A DNA stretch of 30,776 nucleotides, from NCBI GenBank assembly GCA_041675185.1, contig JBAYUH010000012.1:1-30776 (forward strand), in the 5' to 3' direction. The notes under the pieces are model-generated. The model ran no database searches and was not told the DNA's origin. It saw only the letters and a program-made list of their open reading frames with translations. This DNA is from UBA1557 sp041675185. GTDB lineage: Bacteria > Patescibacteriota > Patescibacteriia > Magasanikbacterales > UBA922. A program made the position numbers and the translations under genes. Below are positions 23,330-30,776 of the stretch, piece after piece (position 1 is the stretch's first letter; every line of letters starts with the position of its first letter).

Positions 23330-23491
23330 TTAGACATCTAATAATTTATATATCAATGGATAAAGTACAATCAGACCTAAAAATAACCAAAACCATCCCA
23401 AAGTTCCAGCTACATATCCAGCGAAATAAACCAATGCTAACAAAACTATTACCAAAGTGGTAATAAGTACACGTAAAAAATTATCACCCAT
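23330..23491 (-). CDS. Small 53-residue membrane protein
   Basis: Open frame MGDNFLRVLITTLVIVLLAL... ending YKLLDV, with two hydrophobic segments (about 7-28 and 31-50) split by a Gly/Thr turn. Its stop lies four bases before the ATG of the next gene, and an extended -10 promoter lies about 30 bases upstream, so it is first in the operon. No family recognised. Strongly biased composition and tight spacing make it a likely real gene. Confidence 0.7.
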   Translation of the reverse strand: MGDNFLRVLITTLVIVLLALVYFAGYVAGTLGWFWLFLGLIVLYPLIYKLLDV

Positions 23492-23519
23492 ATAAAAAAA
23501 ATTAAAATACTATATTAGT

Positions 23520-23528
23520 ATTATAGCA
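23520..23528 (-). promoter_or_regulatory. Extended -10 promoter of the 53-aa protein / comEC operon
   Basis: On the minus strand, TGCTATAAT (TATAAT at 23520-23525). It lies immediately after the secF terminator; no clear -35. Confidence 0.6.
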
Positions 23529-23530
23529 CA

Positions 23531-23563
23531 AAAAAAAAATTCCCGAAACTGTGGGAATTTTTT
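23531..23563 (-). terminator. Terminator of secD-secF
   Basis: Stem AAAAATTCCC with GGGAATTTTT around a loop of about 8 bases, with a U-run on the minus strand, 15 bases after the secF stop. Confidence 0.85.
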
Positions 23564-23577
23564 CGTACAAATATCTT

Positions 23578-24606
23578 TTATTTTTGGGACATTTTTTGCC
23601 AAACAACCAACAAAGGACTTGCCAAAAAAATTGATGAATAAGTGCCTAAGAAAATACCAATAATAAGGGCAAGTGAAAAATAATGAATACTACTACCACC
23701 AAAGAAATACATAGCAGACAAAACCAACAAAACTGTAAAAGAAGTATTTATGGAACGAGAAATAGTTTCATTTATACCTTTGTTTACTACTTCATCAAAT
23801 TTTTCATAACCATACTTGATCAAATTTTCACGTATACGATCAAATACTATGATAGTATCGTTTACAGAATAACCAAAAACAGTAAGCATAGCCACCACAA
23901 AAGGAATATCCACTTCTACTCCATAAAACTTACCAAGTAAAGCAAACACACCCATAGTACCTATGACATCATGGATAAGAGCAATAACAGCTGTCACACC
24001 ATACTTCCAAGATTTAACTGGCTTAGATACTTTGCGAAAAGCATAAGCAACAAACAAGACAATAGCCAAGACCACAACAATAACCACTTCTATCGATCTT
24101 TGTTTTAATTGTGCACCAATAGCTGGACCAATAGTTTCTATACGATCTTCTATCAATCTATTTTCAGTTATATTATTATCATTTGTACTGGTTGTATTTG
24201 TACTTGCAGTAGTACTAACCACAGTAGCTTCAATATTTACCAAATTAGAATCTTGGCTAGTGGCAACAACATTACTCACACCTTTATCTTTGATTACTTC
24301 AAATTTGTCACGCAACTTTTGCAAAATAGCTTTGTGTTCATCTTCAGAAATAAATTTCATTTTCAAAATATAGCCATTGTCTTGGGTTGGCTGAACAAGT
24401 ACATTTCCATAAGTATTATCTGAAAACTCAGCTTGCATATCACCAAATGCAGGTCTATCTCCGGTAAAACTAATTTCCATAATGGATCCACCTGTAAAAT
24501 CAATACCTGGTTTCAATCCAAAAATTATTATAAATAATATACTCAAACCTACCCACAAACAAGAGATGATAAAAAATATATTTCTTTTTCCGACAATATT
24601 AAGCAT
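23578..24606 (-). CDS. secF: Protein translocase subunit SecF
   Basis: 342 residues from the ATG at 24604-24606 (MLNIVGKRN), four bases after the secD stop; the longer frame runs into secD and is not real. SecF uses the proton gradient with SecD to pull exported proteins out. Features: FGLKPGIDFTGGSIMEISF after the first membrane segment, a small periplasmic domain with a Thr/Asn-rich insert (about residues 128-144), ETIGPAIGAQLKQRSIEV, and FGYSVNDTIIVFDRIREN in the RND membrane core. It ends KMSQK, directly before a terminator. Confidence 0.95.
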   Translation of the reverse strand: MLNIVGKRNIFFIISCLWVGLSILFIIIFGLKPGIDFTGGSIMEISFTGDRPAFGDMQAEFSDNTYGNVLVQPTQDNGYILKMKFISEDEHKAILQKLRDKFEVIKDKGVSNVVATSQDSNLVNIEATVVSTTASTNTTSTNDNNITENRLIEDRIETIGPAIGAQLKQRSIEVVIVVVLAIVLFVAYAFRKVSKPVKSWKYGVTAVIALIHDVIGTMGVFALLGKFYGVEVDIPFVVAMLTVFGYSVNDTIIVFDRIRENLIKYGYEKFDEVVNKGINETISRSINTSFTVLLVLSAMYFFGGSSIHYFSLALIIGIFLGTYSSIFLASPLLVVWQKMSQK

Positions 24607-24610
24607 ATTT

Positions 24611-26656
24611 TTATTTTTGTTCTTTATTAATAAAAGTACCCCCCAAGAAAAGCCAACCTCCATCACGCTTTTTGAACCAAGGTACAACGAATCTAAGCAT
24701 TACTCTTGTAACAGTAATAGCACTAAACATAGATAACACAACACCAATTCCTAGAGTGACTGCAAAACCCTGTACAAAACTGGTACCAAACCAAACAAGC
24801 AAAATACAAGTAATAAGTGTAGAAATATTACTATCACGAATAGATGACCAAGCACGTTTGAAACCTTCTTCTACACCAGCCTTGAGACTTTTGCCAGAAT
24901 TTAATTCTTCTTTGAGACGTTCGAAAATAAGTACGTTGGCATCCACTGCCATACCAATAGATATTACAAAACCAGCAATACCAGCCAAAGAAAGTGTCAC
25001 ACCAATTATCTTGAACAAAGCTAATGTCAAAGTAATATAAAGTGATAAAGCAATTACAGACAATAAACCTGGTAAACGATAAACAATAAGCATAAAAAGC
25101 ATCACAAGTAACACACCTATAACACCAGCATAAAGACTATCTTGCACAGACTTGGCACCAAGAGTAGCACCAACAGTTTGTTGTGAAATAAGATTCACAG
25201 GTACTGGCAAAGCACCAGCATTCAATCTCTGAGAAAGTAATTTGGCATCTTGTAAATTGAAACTACCAGAAATAACAGCTCGTCCATCAGTAATAGCTGT
25301 TTGAACTGTCGGAGCACTGATGATATCATTGTCCAAAAATATAGCCACCTGTTTACCAATATTACGTTTGGTAATATCAGCAAACAAATCTTTACCATCG
25401 TTGTCAAAATTTAGCGCAACTTGGATAGAACCTGTTTGTGGGTCACTTACCACTTCTGAATGTTTCAAATTTTTACCAGAGAGATCAGTATTTTTCCAAG
25501 GATCTTGTGGTGGCAAAATATCAGTAACTTTTTCGGTTTTTACCAAAATTCTCCAAAGTTCATATTCTTTGGTATTTCGTTCGTCTGTTTTGTAAATAAT
25601 ATGGTAACCAAAAGCTGTTTCAACAGGACCGATAATTTGTCCTTTTTGTGCATCAAAAGCAGCTTTCTCAAATTCTGGTATCATCTGACCAGTACCAAAC
25701 CAACCTAATTCGCCACTATTTTGAGCTACACTAGGATCAGTAGAATTGTCTTTGGCTAATTGTACAAAATTATCAGCATTAGCTTCATTATAGATTTCTT
25801 GTGCTTTGGCCAAAGCTTGTTCTTTGGTGTACAAATCACTATTACAATTTTGAGCTCCTTTGTAACAAATCAAAATATGACTAGCTTTTACTTCTTTTTC
25901 ACCATCACGTTCTGCTCCTCTTTTTACAATATTATATCCTTCTGTACTAGTAACTAAAATTTTATTTGTTTCACCTTCTTTGACAGTCTGTGCCCAAGTA
26001 TATAATTCAACATACGGAGATTTGGTATTGATATAATTCAAATAACCACCATTATTTTTACTATTTTGATCGTCAGAATTGTTTTGAGCCAAATCTTCAA
26101 TTTTTTCACCTGCTGTTATTTTTTTCAACAAATCTGTAGCTTTTACTTTGGCCGCAACATTAACAGTGTCCAATTGTTTTTGTTCATCAGCTGTTAATTC
26201 ACGAGCAGGAGTATTGTTTATTTCTTTGAATTCCAAAATAGGAGTAGCTCCAATCATAGAAATAGCACGTTCTACATCAGACACGCCTGGTAACTCTACA
26301 ATTATACGACGAGCTGTACCTACTTGAGTTGTTTGAACTTGAGCTTCGGAAACACCAATACCATTTATTCTTTTTTCTATCACACCACGTACACCTTCTA
26401 CAGCAGATGCTTCTTCTCCAGCTGGTATACCTCTAGTATCTGCTTCATATACAAGATGAGCACCACCTTGCAAATCCAAACCCAAACGAAAATTACGTTC
26501 TGATATATTTGGCAAACCCAGATGTAAATTATTATTTAACCAATTCACACCTTTGTTAAAAAATTGTGGTGCAACAAAAATACTAGATACAAAAAGTAAA
26601 GCCACAATACCAAAAATCCCCCATCTTATTTTCCTACGAATATTTGTTTTTGTCAT
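24611..26656 (-). CDS. secD: SecD with an inserted parvulin-type prolyl isomerase module
   Basis: 681 residues. SecD signatures are intact: RLGLDLQGGAHLVYEAD (57-73), RINGIGVSEAQVQ, and a C-terminal RND core (GIAGFVISIGMAVDANVLIFERLKEEL). Between residues about 150 and 376, inside the first periplasmic domain, lies foreign material: a complete PpiC/parvulin domain (KASHILI 257-263 to GYHIIY 350-355, with NSGELGWFGTGQMIPEFEKAAF). Before it is a second parvulin lacking its first strand (ATDLLKKITAGEKIEDLA, then EGYNIVKRG, about 173-248). After it comes WRILVKTEK (368-376), which looks like that missing strand. The fusion probably puts a chaperone/foldase at the translocon exit. secF follows. 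Confidence 0.93.
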   Translation of the reverse strand: MTKTNIRRKIRWGIFGIVALLFVSSIFVAPQFFNKGVNWLNNNLHLGLPNISERNFRLGLDLQGGAHLVYEADTRGIPAGEEASAVEGVRGVIEKRINGIGVSEAQVQTTQVGTARRIIVELPGVSDVERAISMIGATPILEFKEINNTPARELTADEQKQLDTVNVAAKVKATDLLKKITAGEKIEDLAQNNSDDQNSKNNGGYLNYINTKSPYVELYTWAQTVKEGETNKILVTSTEGYNIVKRGAERDGEKEVKASHILICYKGAQNCNSDLYTKEQALAKAQEIYNEANADNFVQLAKDNSTDPSVAQNSGELGWFGTGQMIPEFEKAAFDAQKGQIIGPVETAFGYHIIYKTDERNTKEYELWRILVKTEKVTDILPPQDPWKNTDLSGKNLKHSEVVSDPQTGSIQVALNFDNDGKDLFADITKRNIGKQVAIFLDNDIISAPTVQTAITDGRAVISGSFNLQDAKLLSQRLNAGALPVPVNLISQQTVGATLGAKSVQDSLYAGVIGVLLVMLFMLIVYRLPGLLSVIALSLYITLTLALFKIIGVTLSLAGIAGFVISIGMAVDANVLIFERLKEELNSGKSLKAGVEEGFKRAWSSIRDSNISTLITCILLVWFGTSFVQGFAVTLGIGVVLSMFSAITVTRVMLRFVVPWFKKRDGGWLFLGGTFINKEQK

Positions 26657-26670
26657 AATTCTACTTAGTC

Positions 26671-26729
26671 CTCGAAATAAATCGAGAAATTATTTGTAAT
26701 TTCTAAAAGCTCTTCTTTAAATAAAGAGC
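26671..26729 (-). promoter_or_regulatory. Three-hairpin leader of secD
   Basis: The secD 5' leader holds three potential hairpins: AAGAGC/GCTCTT arms (26709-26714 with 26724-26729), AGAAATTA/TAATTTCT (26685-26692 with 26697-26704) and CTCGA/TCGAG (26671-26675 with 26682-26686). The last two overlap by two bases, so they may compete. Confidence 0.45.
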
Positions 26730-26744
26730 AGTCAAGTGGTCACT

Positions 26745-26773
26745 ATTGTACTTGTTTTACAGACAAACGTCAA
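26745..26773 (-). promoter_or_regulatory. Promoter of secD-secF
   Basis: On the minus strand, TTGACG (26768-26773), exactly 17 bp, TACAAT (26745-26750). The leader to the secD ATG is about 80 bases. Confidence 0.75.
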
Positions 26774-26802
26774 GGCTAGTTAATCACAATAAAATCAGAA
26801 TA

Positions 26803-26831
26803 TTGACTTTTTTAGTATGCGATGTTATTCT
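26803..26831 (+). promoter_or_regulatory. Promoter of the orphan plus-strand gene
   Basis: TTGACT (26803-26808), 17 bp, TATTCT (26826-26831) with an upstream TG (extended -10). The start would fall at a hairpin (TGTCTG 26836-26841 with CAGACA 26855-26860, inner TCCT/AGGA). Confidence 0.6.
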
Positions 26832-26891
26832 GATATGTCTGTCCTTGGAGGAACCAGACATTTCCCTTTAAACCTTTGATGGAGTTTTGAA

Positions 26892-27383
26892 TTGTACAAA
26901 CCAAACAAATTGGTATTTTTCTTCAAAGAACCAGAAAAAAGGCTACACCTATTACTGGTACAAGAAGAAGAGTATCGCATCTTTTTGGGTGAGATCAGCA
27001 ACCACAAAAAGTTGACTGTCGTACACATCGACGTCGACAATCCAGCCAACCTTCATCTGGTTGTATTGATAAACCAAGCCTTGGATAAGATCAAACGTTC
27101 AGAAAAAACTGTTGGTCTTGCCGTTAGGATAATGACCAAACAGTCATTCTTATCAGGTTTCAACAAATTCAAAGCAAACCCTTGGCTAGAAATACCTAAA
27201 CTTGGTGAGAGAGACCATGAGTCACTCCCCCAATATCACAATGGTGGAACACTTCTAAACAAGGCTATCAAAAAACTAGTCGAAGATTGTTTCTTGGCTG
27301 GTTTTCAATTTGCTATTGACAATCCGGACTTGAACATCCAGACCCGTACGTATTTGAGACCAAACAAGGTCTACGGGGACTGA
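26892..27383 (+). CDS. Unrecognised 163-residue protein, TTG start
   Basis: No ATG is available upstream (in-frame TGA at 26877-26879). A GGAG at 26881-26884 lies seven bases before the TTG at 26892, so the start is set there. The protein is soluble, mixed alpha/beta, charged, without signal or membrane segment. It begins MYKPNKLVFFFKEPEKRLHL; then VVHIDVDNPANLHLVVLI (about 43-60), a central region rich in Lys/Phe, and a C-terminal CFLAGFQFAIDNPDLNIQTR. The base composition is GC-richer than the flanking sec genes and it uses C-ending codons like rpmA, consistent with high expression or transfer. Own promoter and terminator. Function unknown. Confidence 0.7.
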   Translation: MYKPNKLVFFFKEPEKRLHLLLVQEEEYRIFLGEISNHKKLTVVHIDVDNPANLHLVVLINQALDKIKRSEKTVGLAVRIMTKQSFLSGFNKFKANPWLEIPKLGERDHESLPQYHNGGTLLNKAIKKLVEDCFLAGFQFAIDNPDLNIQTRTYLRPNKVYGD

Positions 27384-27402
27384 AGGGAAATATTACCCCA
27401 CA

Positions 27403-27439
27403 CCGACGACACTGCGCGAAACTACGCGCATGTCGTCGG
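27403..27439 (+). other. GC-rich 3' hairpin of the orphan unit
   Basis: CCGACGACA (27403-27411) pairs with TGTCGTCGG (27431-27439); inside, GCGCG (27414-27418) pairs with CGCGC (27425-27429) around a 6-base loop. It is by far the most GC-rich stem in the window. No U-run follows, so it is separate from the terminator at 27467. Confidence 0.8.
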
Positions 27440-27466
27440 TCGGGAAATCTTCATTAATAAAAAAAT

Positions 27467-27492
27467 AAAAAAACTCTTTCAAGAGTTTTTTT
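27467..27492 (+). terminator. Bidirectional terminator between the orphan gene and secA
   Basis: Stem AAAAAAACTCT with AGAGTTTTTTT, loop about TTCA; A-runs and T-runs on both sides allow use by both convergent units. Confidence 0.85.
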
Positions 27493-27527
27493 ATTTAAAA
27501 GTTTTTTTATGCAAAGTAAGTTAATAA

Positions 27528-30386
27528 TTATTTTCCGTGACAATGTTTATATTTTTTTGGAGTTCCATCCTCTTTAATCGCTCCACAAGGACAAGAATTA
27601 TTACGACCAACTTTATGTCCATCACCATCTCTAACTTTACCTTCTACAATTCCTGCTTCAGTATTGGTAGTTTTTTGAGCGCCTTTGAGAGTCAATTTGT
27701 CTTCAGACATAATACTTGGTGCCAATTGCAAACCAATATTTATTTTGAAAAAAGTATAAACAACTTCTTTTTGAATATCAGCAAGCAACTGATTGAAAAG
27801 ATGAAAACTTTCTTGTTTGTATTCTACCAATGGATCACGTTGACCATAACCACGCAAACCAATTCCAGTACGAAGATAATCAATTGCTACCAAATAATCT
27901 ACCCAAATATTATCAATAGTACGAAGTAAAACACTTTTTTGTAATTCAGAAATTATTTTTGCTTTATCTTCTTCTATAGCAATCTGACTTTGAATATTTT
28001 TGGTCATTTCCAAATATTGGTGTCTAGCTTTGGCCAACAAAAATTCTACCAACTTATCACGACGTTCTACTTCACTAATATTTAGTTCTGGATTATCTTT
28101 GCCCAAATCCAAAATTTCTTTTTTATCTTCGTCAGTAAGTGGAAAAATAGTTCTAACAGTTTCGTAAATTTCTTTTACATTCCATTTTGTATCATCTTCA
28201 GTGTTAGTATGAAAAGATACAATAAATTCTATTTCATTTTCAATCATTTCCATGATCATCTCATGAAGTGAGTGAGATTGTTCTTTGGATTTTATTATTT
28301 CCACCCTTTCTTCATTGTTTTCTTCTAATTTCAAATCTTTTTTGTCTTCCGCCACTTCAGCTTCAATAACAACTCCCTTTTTTTCTTTTTCAGCGAGATT
28401 CAAAACATGACGACGTTTTTTATAAACTACACTACGTTGTTTATTCAAGACATCATCATATTCAAGAAGATGTTTACGAGTATCAAAATGATGTGATTCT
28501 ACTTTTTTCTGTGCACTTTCAAGCATCTTGGTTATAAACTTCTGTTCTATTGGCATATCATCTGGTATGTTGAAGCGAGTCATAACATTTTTGAGTCTAT
28601 CTCCTGCAAAAATACGCATCAAATCATCTTCAGTAGAAACGAAAAATTGTGTTTCACCAGGATCACCTTGTCTAGCACTACGCCCACGAAGCTGATTGTC
28701 AATACGACGTGATTCATGACGCTCAGTACCCAAGACAAAAAGTCCACCAGCTTGTTTTACTTTTGCAAAAGTATCTGCAGAAAAAGGCACACCGCCAAGC
28801 TTGATATCCACACCACGACCAGCCATGTTGGTGGCTAGAGTCACAGCACCTGGACGACCAGCCTGAGCAATAATTTCACCTTCACGTTCATGATTCTTCG
28901 CATTCAAGACTTCATGTTCTATACCATTGATTGACAAAAACTGACTCAAATATTCATTTTTTTCAACAGAGATTGTACCGATAAGTACTGGCTGACCTTT
29001 AGCTCGACATTCTTTTATTTTTTCCACAATTGCTCTATTTTTGCCTTGTTCATTTTTGTAAATTCTATCTGGAAAATCCACACGAGCATCAAGTTTGTTG
29101 GTAGGAATTACCAAAACTTCTAGACCATAAATCTTGAAAAATTCTTCTTCTTCAGTCTTGGCAGTACCTGTCATACCAGACAATTTGCTATACATACGGA
29201 AAAGATTCTGAAAAGTAATAGTAGCAAGAGTACGACTTTCACGTTGAATCTTGACATTTTCTTTAGCTTCGATAGCTTGATGCAAACCTTCAGAATAACG
29301 ACGTCCAGGCATCTTACGTCCAGTAAATTCATCAATAATAATTATTTCTCCATTGTCCACAATATAATCTTTGTCACGTTTGAAAAGTACTTCAGCTTTG
29401 AGAGCTTGTTCAATATGATGAACCAAAGTAATACCACCTTCTATATAAAGATTTTCTACACCTAACCATTTTTCAAATTTAGTAATTCCCACGTCAGTCA
29501 AAGTAGAAGCACGTAATTTTTCATCAACATTATAATCTTCATTTTCTTTCAATTGTTTTGTCCAAGTAGCAAAGCGATAATATTGATCAGTGGCCTCCTC
29601 AGCTGCAGCAGAAATAATAAGTGGTGTACGAGCTTCATCAATAAGAATAGAATCTATTTCATCGATTATACAATAATGCATTTCGTTCCCTGGACGCATT
29701 ACCATATCTTCAATTGCTTGGACCATATTATCACGAAGATAATCAAAACCATATTCATTGTTGGTACCATAAGTAACATCACAAGAATAAGCTTCTTGAC
29801 GAGAAGAAGGACGCAAAAATTCATTTTCTATTTTGAAACTTTCTTCTGCAATGGCTTCAGCACTTATTTCTTCTGGTCTAATCACAGAAGAATCATAAAC
29901 AAAAGAAACGCGTTGATTTTGGATCACACCAACACTCAATCCCAAAAAATCATAAATCTTGGCCATCCAGACAGCATCACGCTTGGCAAGATAATCATTG
30001 ACAGTAACTACATGCACACCCTTACCTTCAAGTGCGTTCAAATATACTGCCAATGTAGAGGTAAGAGTTTTACCTTCACCAGTACGCATCTCAGCAATCT
30101 TACCTTTGTGCAAAGCTGCACCACCAATCATCTGAACATCATAATGACGCATACCCAAAGTACGTTTGGCAGTTTCACGCACAGTAGCAAAAGCCTCAAC
30201 CAAAAGATCGTCCAATGACTCACCTTTTTCAATTCTTTTTTTGAATTCCGAAGTTTTGTTTTTCAATTCTTCATCAGATAATTTTTCATATTCTGATTCC
30301 AAAATATTTACACCACCTACCAAAGCTTGAAATTTTTTGAGTTCCTTTTTGTTACCATCAGGAAATATTTTTTCTAAAAAAGACAT
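27528..30386 (-). CDS. secA: Preprotein translocase ATPase SecA
   Basis: 952 residues. SecA drives pre-proteins through SecYEG. Walker A MRTGEGKT (100-107), DEIDSILIDEARTPLIIS (242-259), TNMAGRGVDIKLGG and QLRGRSARQGDPG are intact. A 30-residue insertion at about 165-194 precedes the AYSCDVTYGTNNEYGFDYLRDNM block; similar inserts occur in other CPR SecA proteins as I recall them. A charged insert follows KKRRHVLNLAEKEKKG. The C-terminal metal-binding tail (CPC at 932-934, CH at 949-950) has six residues more than usual between the two pairs. The promoter lies just upstream, in an inverted repeat. Confidence 0.97.
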   Translation of the reverse strand: MSFLEKIFPDGNKKELKKFQALVGGVNILESEYEKLSDEELKNKTSEFKKRIEKGESLDDLLVEAFATVRETAKRTLGMRHYDVQMIGGAALHKGKIAEMRTGEGKTLTSTLAVYLNALEGKGVHVVTVNDYLAKRDAVWMAKIYDFLGLSVGVIQNQRVSFVYDSSVIRPEEISAEAIAEESFKIENEFLRPSSRQEAYSCDVTYGTNNEYGFDYLRDNMVQAIEDMVMRPGNEMHYCIIDEIDSILIDEARTPLIISAAAEEATDQYYRFATWTKQLKENEDYNVDEKLRASTLTDVGITKFEKWLGVENLYIEGGITLVHHIEQALKAEVLFKRDKDYIVDNGEIIIIDEFTGRKMPGRRYSEGLHQAIEAKENVKIQRESRTLATITFQNLFRMYSKLSGMTGTAKTEEEEFFKIYGLEVLVIPTNKLDARVDFPDRIYKNEQGKNRAIVEKIKECRAKGQPVLIGTISVEKNEYLSQFLSINGIEHEVLNAKNHEREGEIIAQAGRPGAVTLATNMAGRGVDIKLGGVPFSADTFAKVKQAGGLFVLGTERHESRRIDNQLRGRSARQGDPGETQFFVSTEDDLMRIFAGDRLKNVMTRFNIPDDMPIEQKFITKMLESAQKKVESHHFDTRKHLLEYDDVLNKQRSVVYKKRRHVLNLAEKEKKGVVIEAEVAEDKKDLKLEENNEERVEIIKSKEQSHSLHEMIMEMIENEIEFIVSFHTNTEDDTKWNVKEIYETVRTIFPLTDEDKKEILDLGKDNPELNISEVERRDKLVEFLLAKARHQYLEMTKNIQSQIAIEEDKAKIISELQKSVLLRTIDNIWVDYLVAIDYLRTGIGLRGYGQRDPLVEYKQESFHLFNQLLADIQKEVVYTFFKINIGLQLAPSIMSEDKLTLKGAQKTTNTEAGIVEGKVRDGDGHKVGRNNSCPCGAIKEDGTPKKYKHCHGK

Positions 30387-30411
30387 ATTTTTGTTTATTT
30401 TTTTCTATTTA

Positions 30412-30438
30412 AAAAGCTGGTGCATTATACCAGCTTTT
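30412..30438. promoter_or_regulatory. Inverted repeat enclosing the secA -10 box
   Basis: AAAAGCTGGT (30412-30421) and ACCAGCTTTT (30429-30438) are perfect 10-bp arms. The loop contains most of the secA -10 hexamer. It could be an operator, or a terminator for the upstream gene on the minus strand. Confidence 0.65.
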
Positions 30439-30452
30439 GTAATTTTTGTCTA
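30424..30452 (-). promoter_or_regulatory. Promoter of secA
   Basis: On the minus strand, TAGACA (30447-30452), 17 bp, TATAAT (30424-30429) with an extended TGG. The leader to the secA ATG is about 30 bases. Confidence 0.75.
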
Positions 30453-30515
30453 CAATATGCAATAATCTTGTAAATACCTTAAAGGGAGTATCTTTTTTTC
30501 TCTAATATACTTCTA

Positions 30516-30776
30516 TTAAGTCCCATTCACTTTACCTACCCAAGAGAAAATACTTTGGATGTTGTTCAAGATGACTTGGAAAACAGATTCTTCTTTTCTT
30601 GGTGTAAGGATATTGATGGTTTTTGATGTAGAGACATTGCCTGATGAGTCCATACTCTCTACTTGGAATTGGTAGACTACTCCTGGGTCGAAGTCACTGA
30701 TAACAACGACGTGTTTCTTGGTGTAGTTACTATCTAAAAGAGTAGTTTGATCTAAGGTTGTATTTTCTTTGGAAAA
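30516..30776 (-). CDS. C-terminal end of a secreted FN3-like protein (partial)
   Basis: The frame enters from the right edge and ends at a TAA at 30516-30518, giving 86 residues. VVVISDFDPGVVYQFQVESMDSSGNVSTSKTINI looks like the last strands of a fibronectin type III domain (L..G..Y.F.V...D..GN.S.S). The tail TPRKEESVFQVILNNIQSIF ends in SWVGKVNGT, an amphipathic or membrane-associated end seen, as I remember, on several CPR surface proteins. The N-terminal part lies outside the window, so total size and role are unknown. Confidence 0.7.
   Translation of the reverse strand, partial: FSKENTTLDQTTLLDSNYTKKHVVVISDFDPGVVYQFQVESMDSSGNVSTSKTINILTPRKEESVFQVILNNIQSIFSWVGKVNGT

Noticed and set aside
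24607..24687. N-terminal 27-residue extension of SecF
   Set aside because: It is the secD coding end read in another frame; MLNIVGKRN with a 4-base gap is the natural start.
30474..30500. Possible terminator AATACC...GTATCTTTTTTT
   Set aside because: Only about five weak pairs and no plus-strand gene upstream; orientation does not fit the minus-strand FN3 gene.
1..30776. CRISPR array, rRNA genes, insertion sequences with transposase, prophage
   Set aside because: No regularly spaced direct repeats, rRNA segments, transposase or phage proteins were found.

Overview
The window is AT-rich, densely coded and mostly transcribed from the minus strand. Gene content and protein style point to a bacterium of the Candidate Phyla Radiation (Patescibacteria). 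The evidence is a two-part TraG-like ATPase system, a type IV pilus and ComEC set, a SecA with a family-style insertion, a SecD carrying a parvulin insert, and intergenic spaces full of degenerate word-like repeats. Only a marker-gene tree could place it more finely; that assignment is inference.

Layout. 1-362 is the truncated end of an unidentified open frame, followed by a repeat-rich spacer (363-748) with a MITE-like inverted repeat and a perfect 34-bp palindrome. 749-4328 is a minus-strand group: TraG/VirD4-like ATPase, two tandem paralogous membrane proteins, and an SPFH/prohibitin protein. 4428-4865 is a lipoprotein with its own promoter and terminator. 4934-7580 is a cell-wall operon (small membrane protein, ftsW, murG). 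It faces rpmA (L27) across back-to-back promoters that share one -35 element. A putative membrane metalloprotease follows, then an RsmB/RsmF-type RNA methyltransferase, tRNA-Ser(GGA), a double-domain LOG-family protein, and gatC-gatA. Between gatC and ligA lies an independent small structured RNA unit (13721-13891) with promoter, closed stem and terminator. 15926-19167 holds ligA's upstream spacer and a type IV pilus set (pilM, receiver-only regulator, pilin, prepilin peptidase). 19444-23491 is an operon of a 53-residue membrane protein, a membrane-anchored protein resembling the N-terminal partner of CPR TraG-like ATPases, and a ComEC split into channel and metallo-beta-lactamase polypeptides. 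23578-26656 is secD-secF, and 27528-30386 is secA. Between them sits a lone plus-strand transcription unit for an unrecognised 163-residue protein with a structured leader and a GC-rich 3' hairpin. The right edge cuts a secreted FN3-like protein.

Working together, the window covers envelope building (MurG, FtsW), export (SecA, SecD, SecF), pili and DNA uptake (PilM, pilin, PilD, ComEC) and translation (L27, tRNA-Ser, GatCA, rRNA/tRNA methylation). The most unusual items are the unassigned RNA at 13757-13891, the SecD with nested parvulin pieces, the orphan unit at 26803-27492, the LOG tandem with one degraded active site, and the MurG lacking its glycine-loop histidine.
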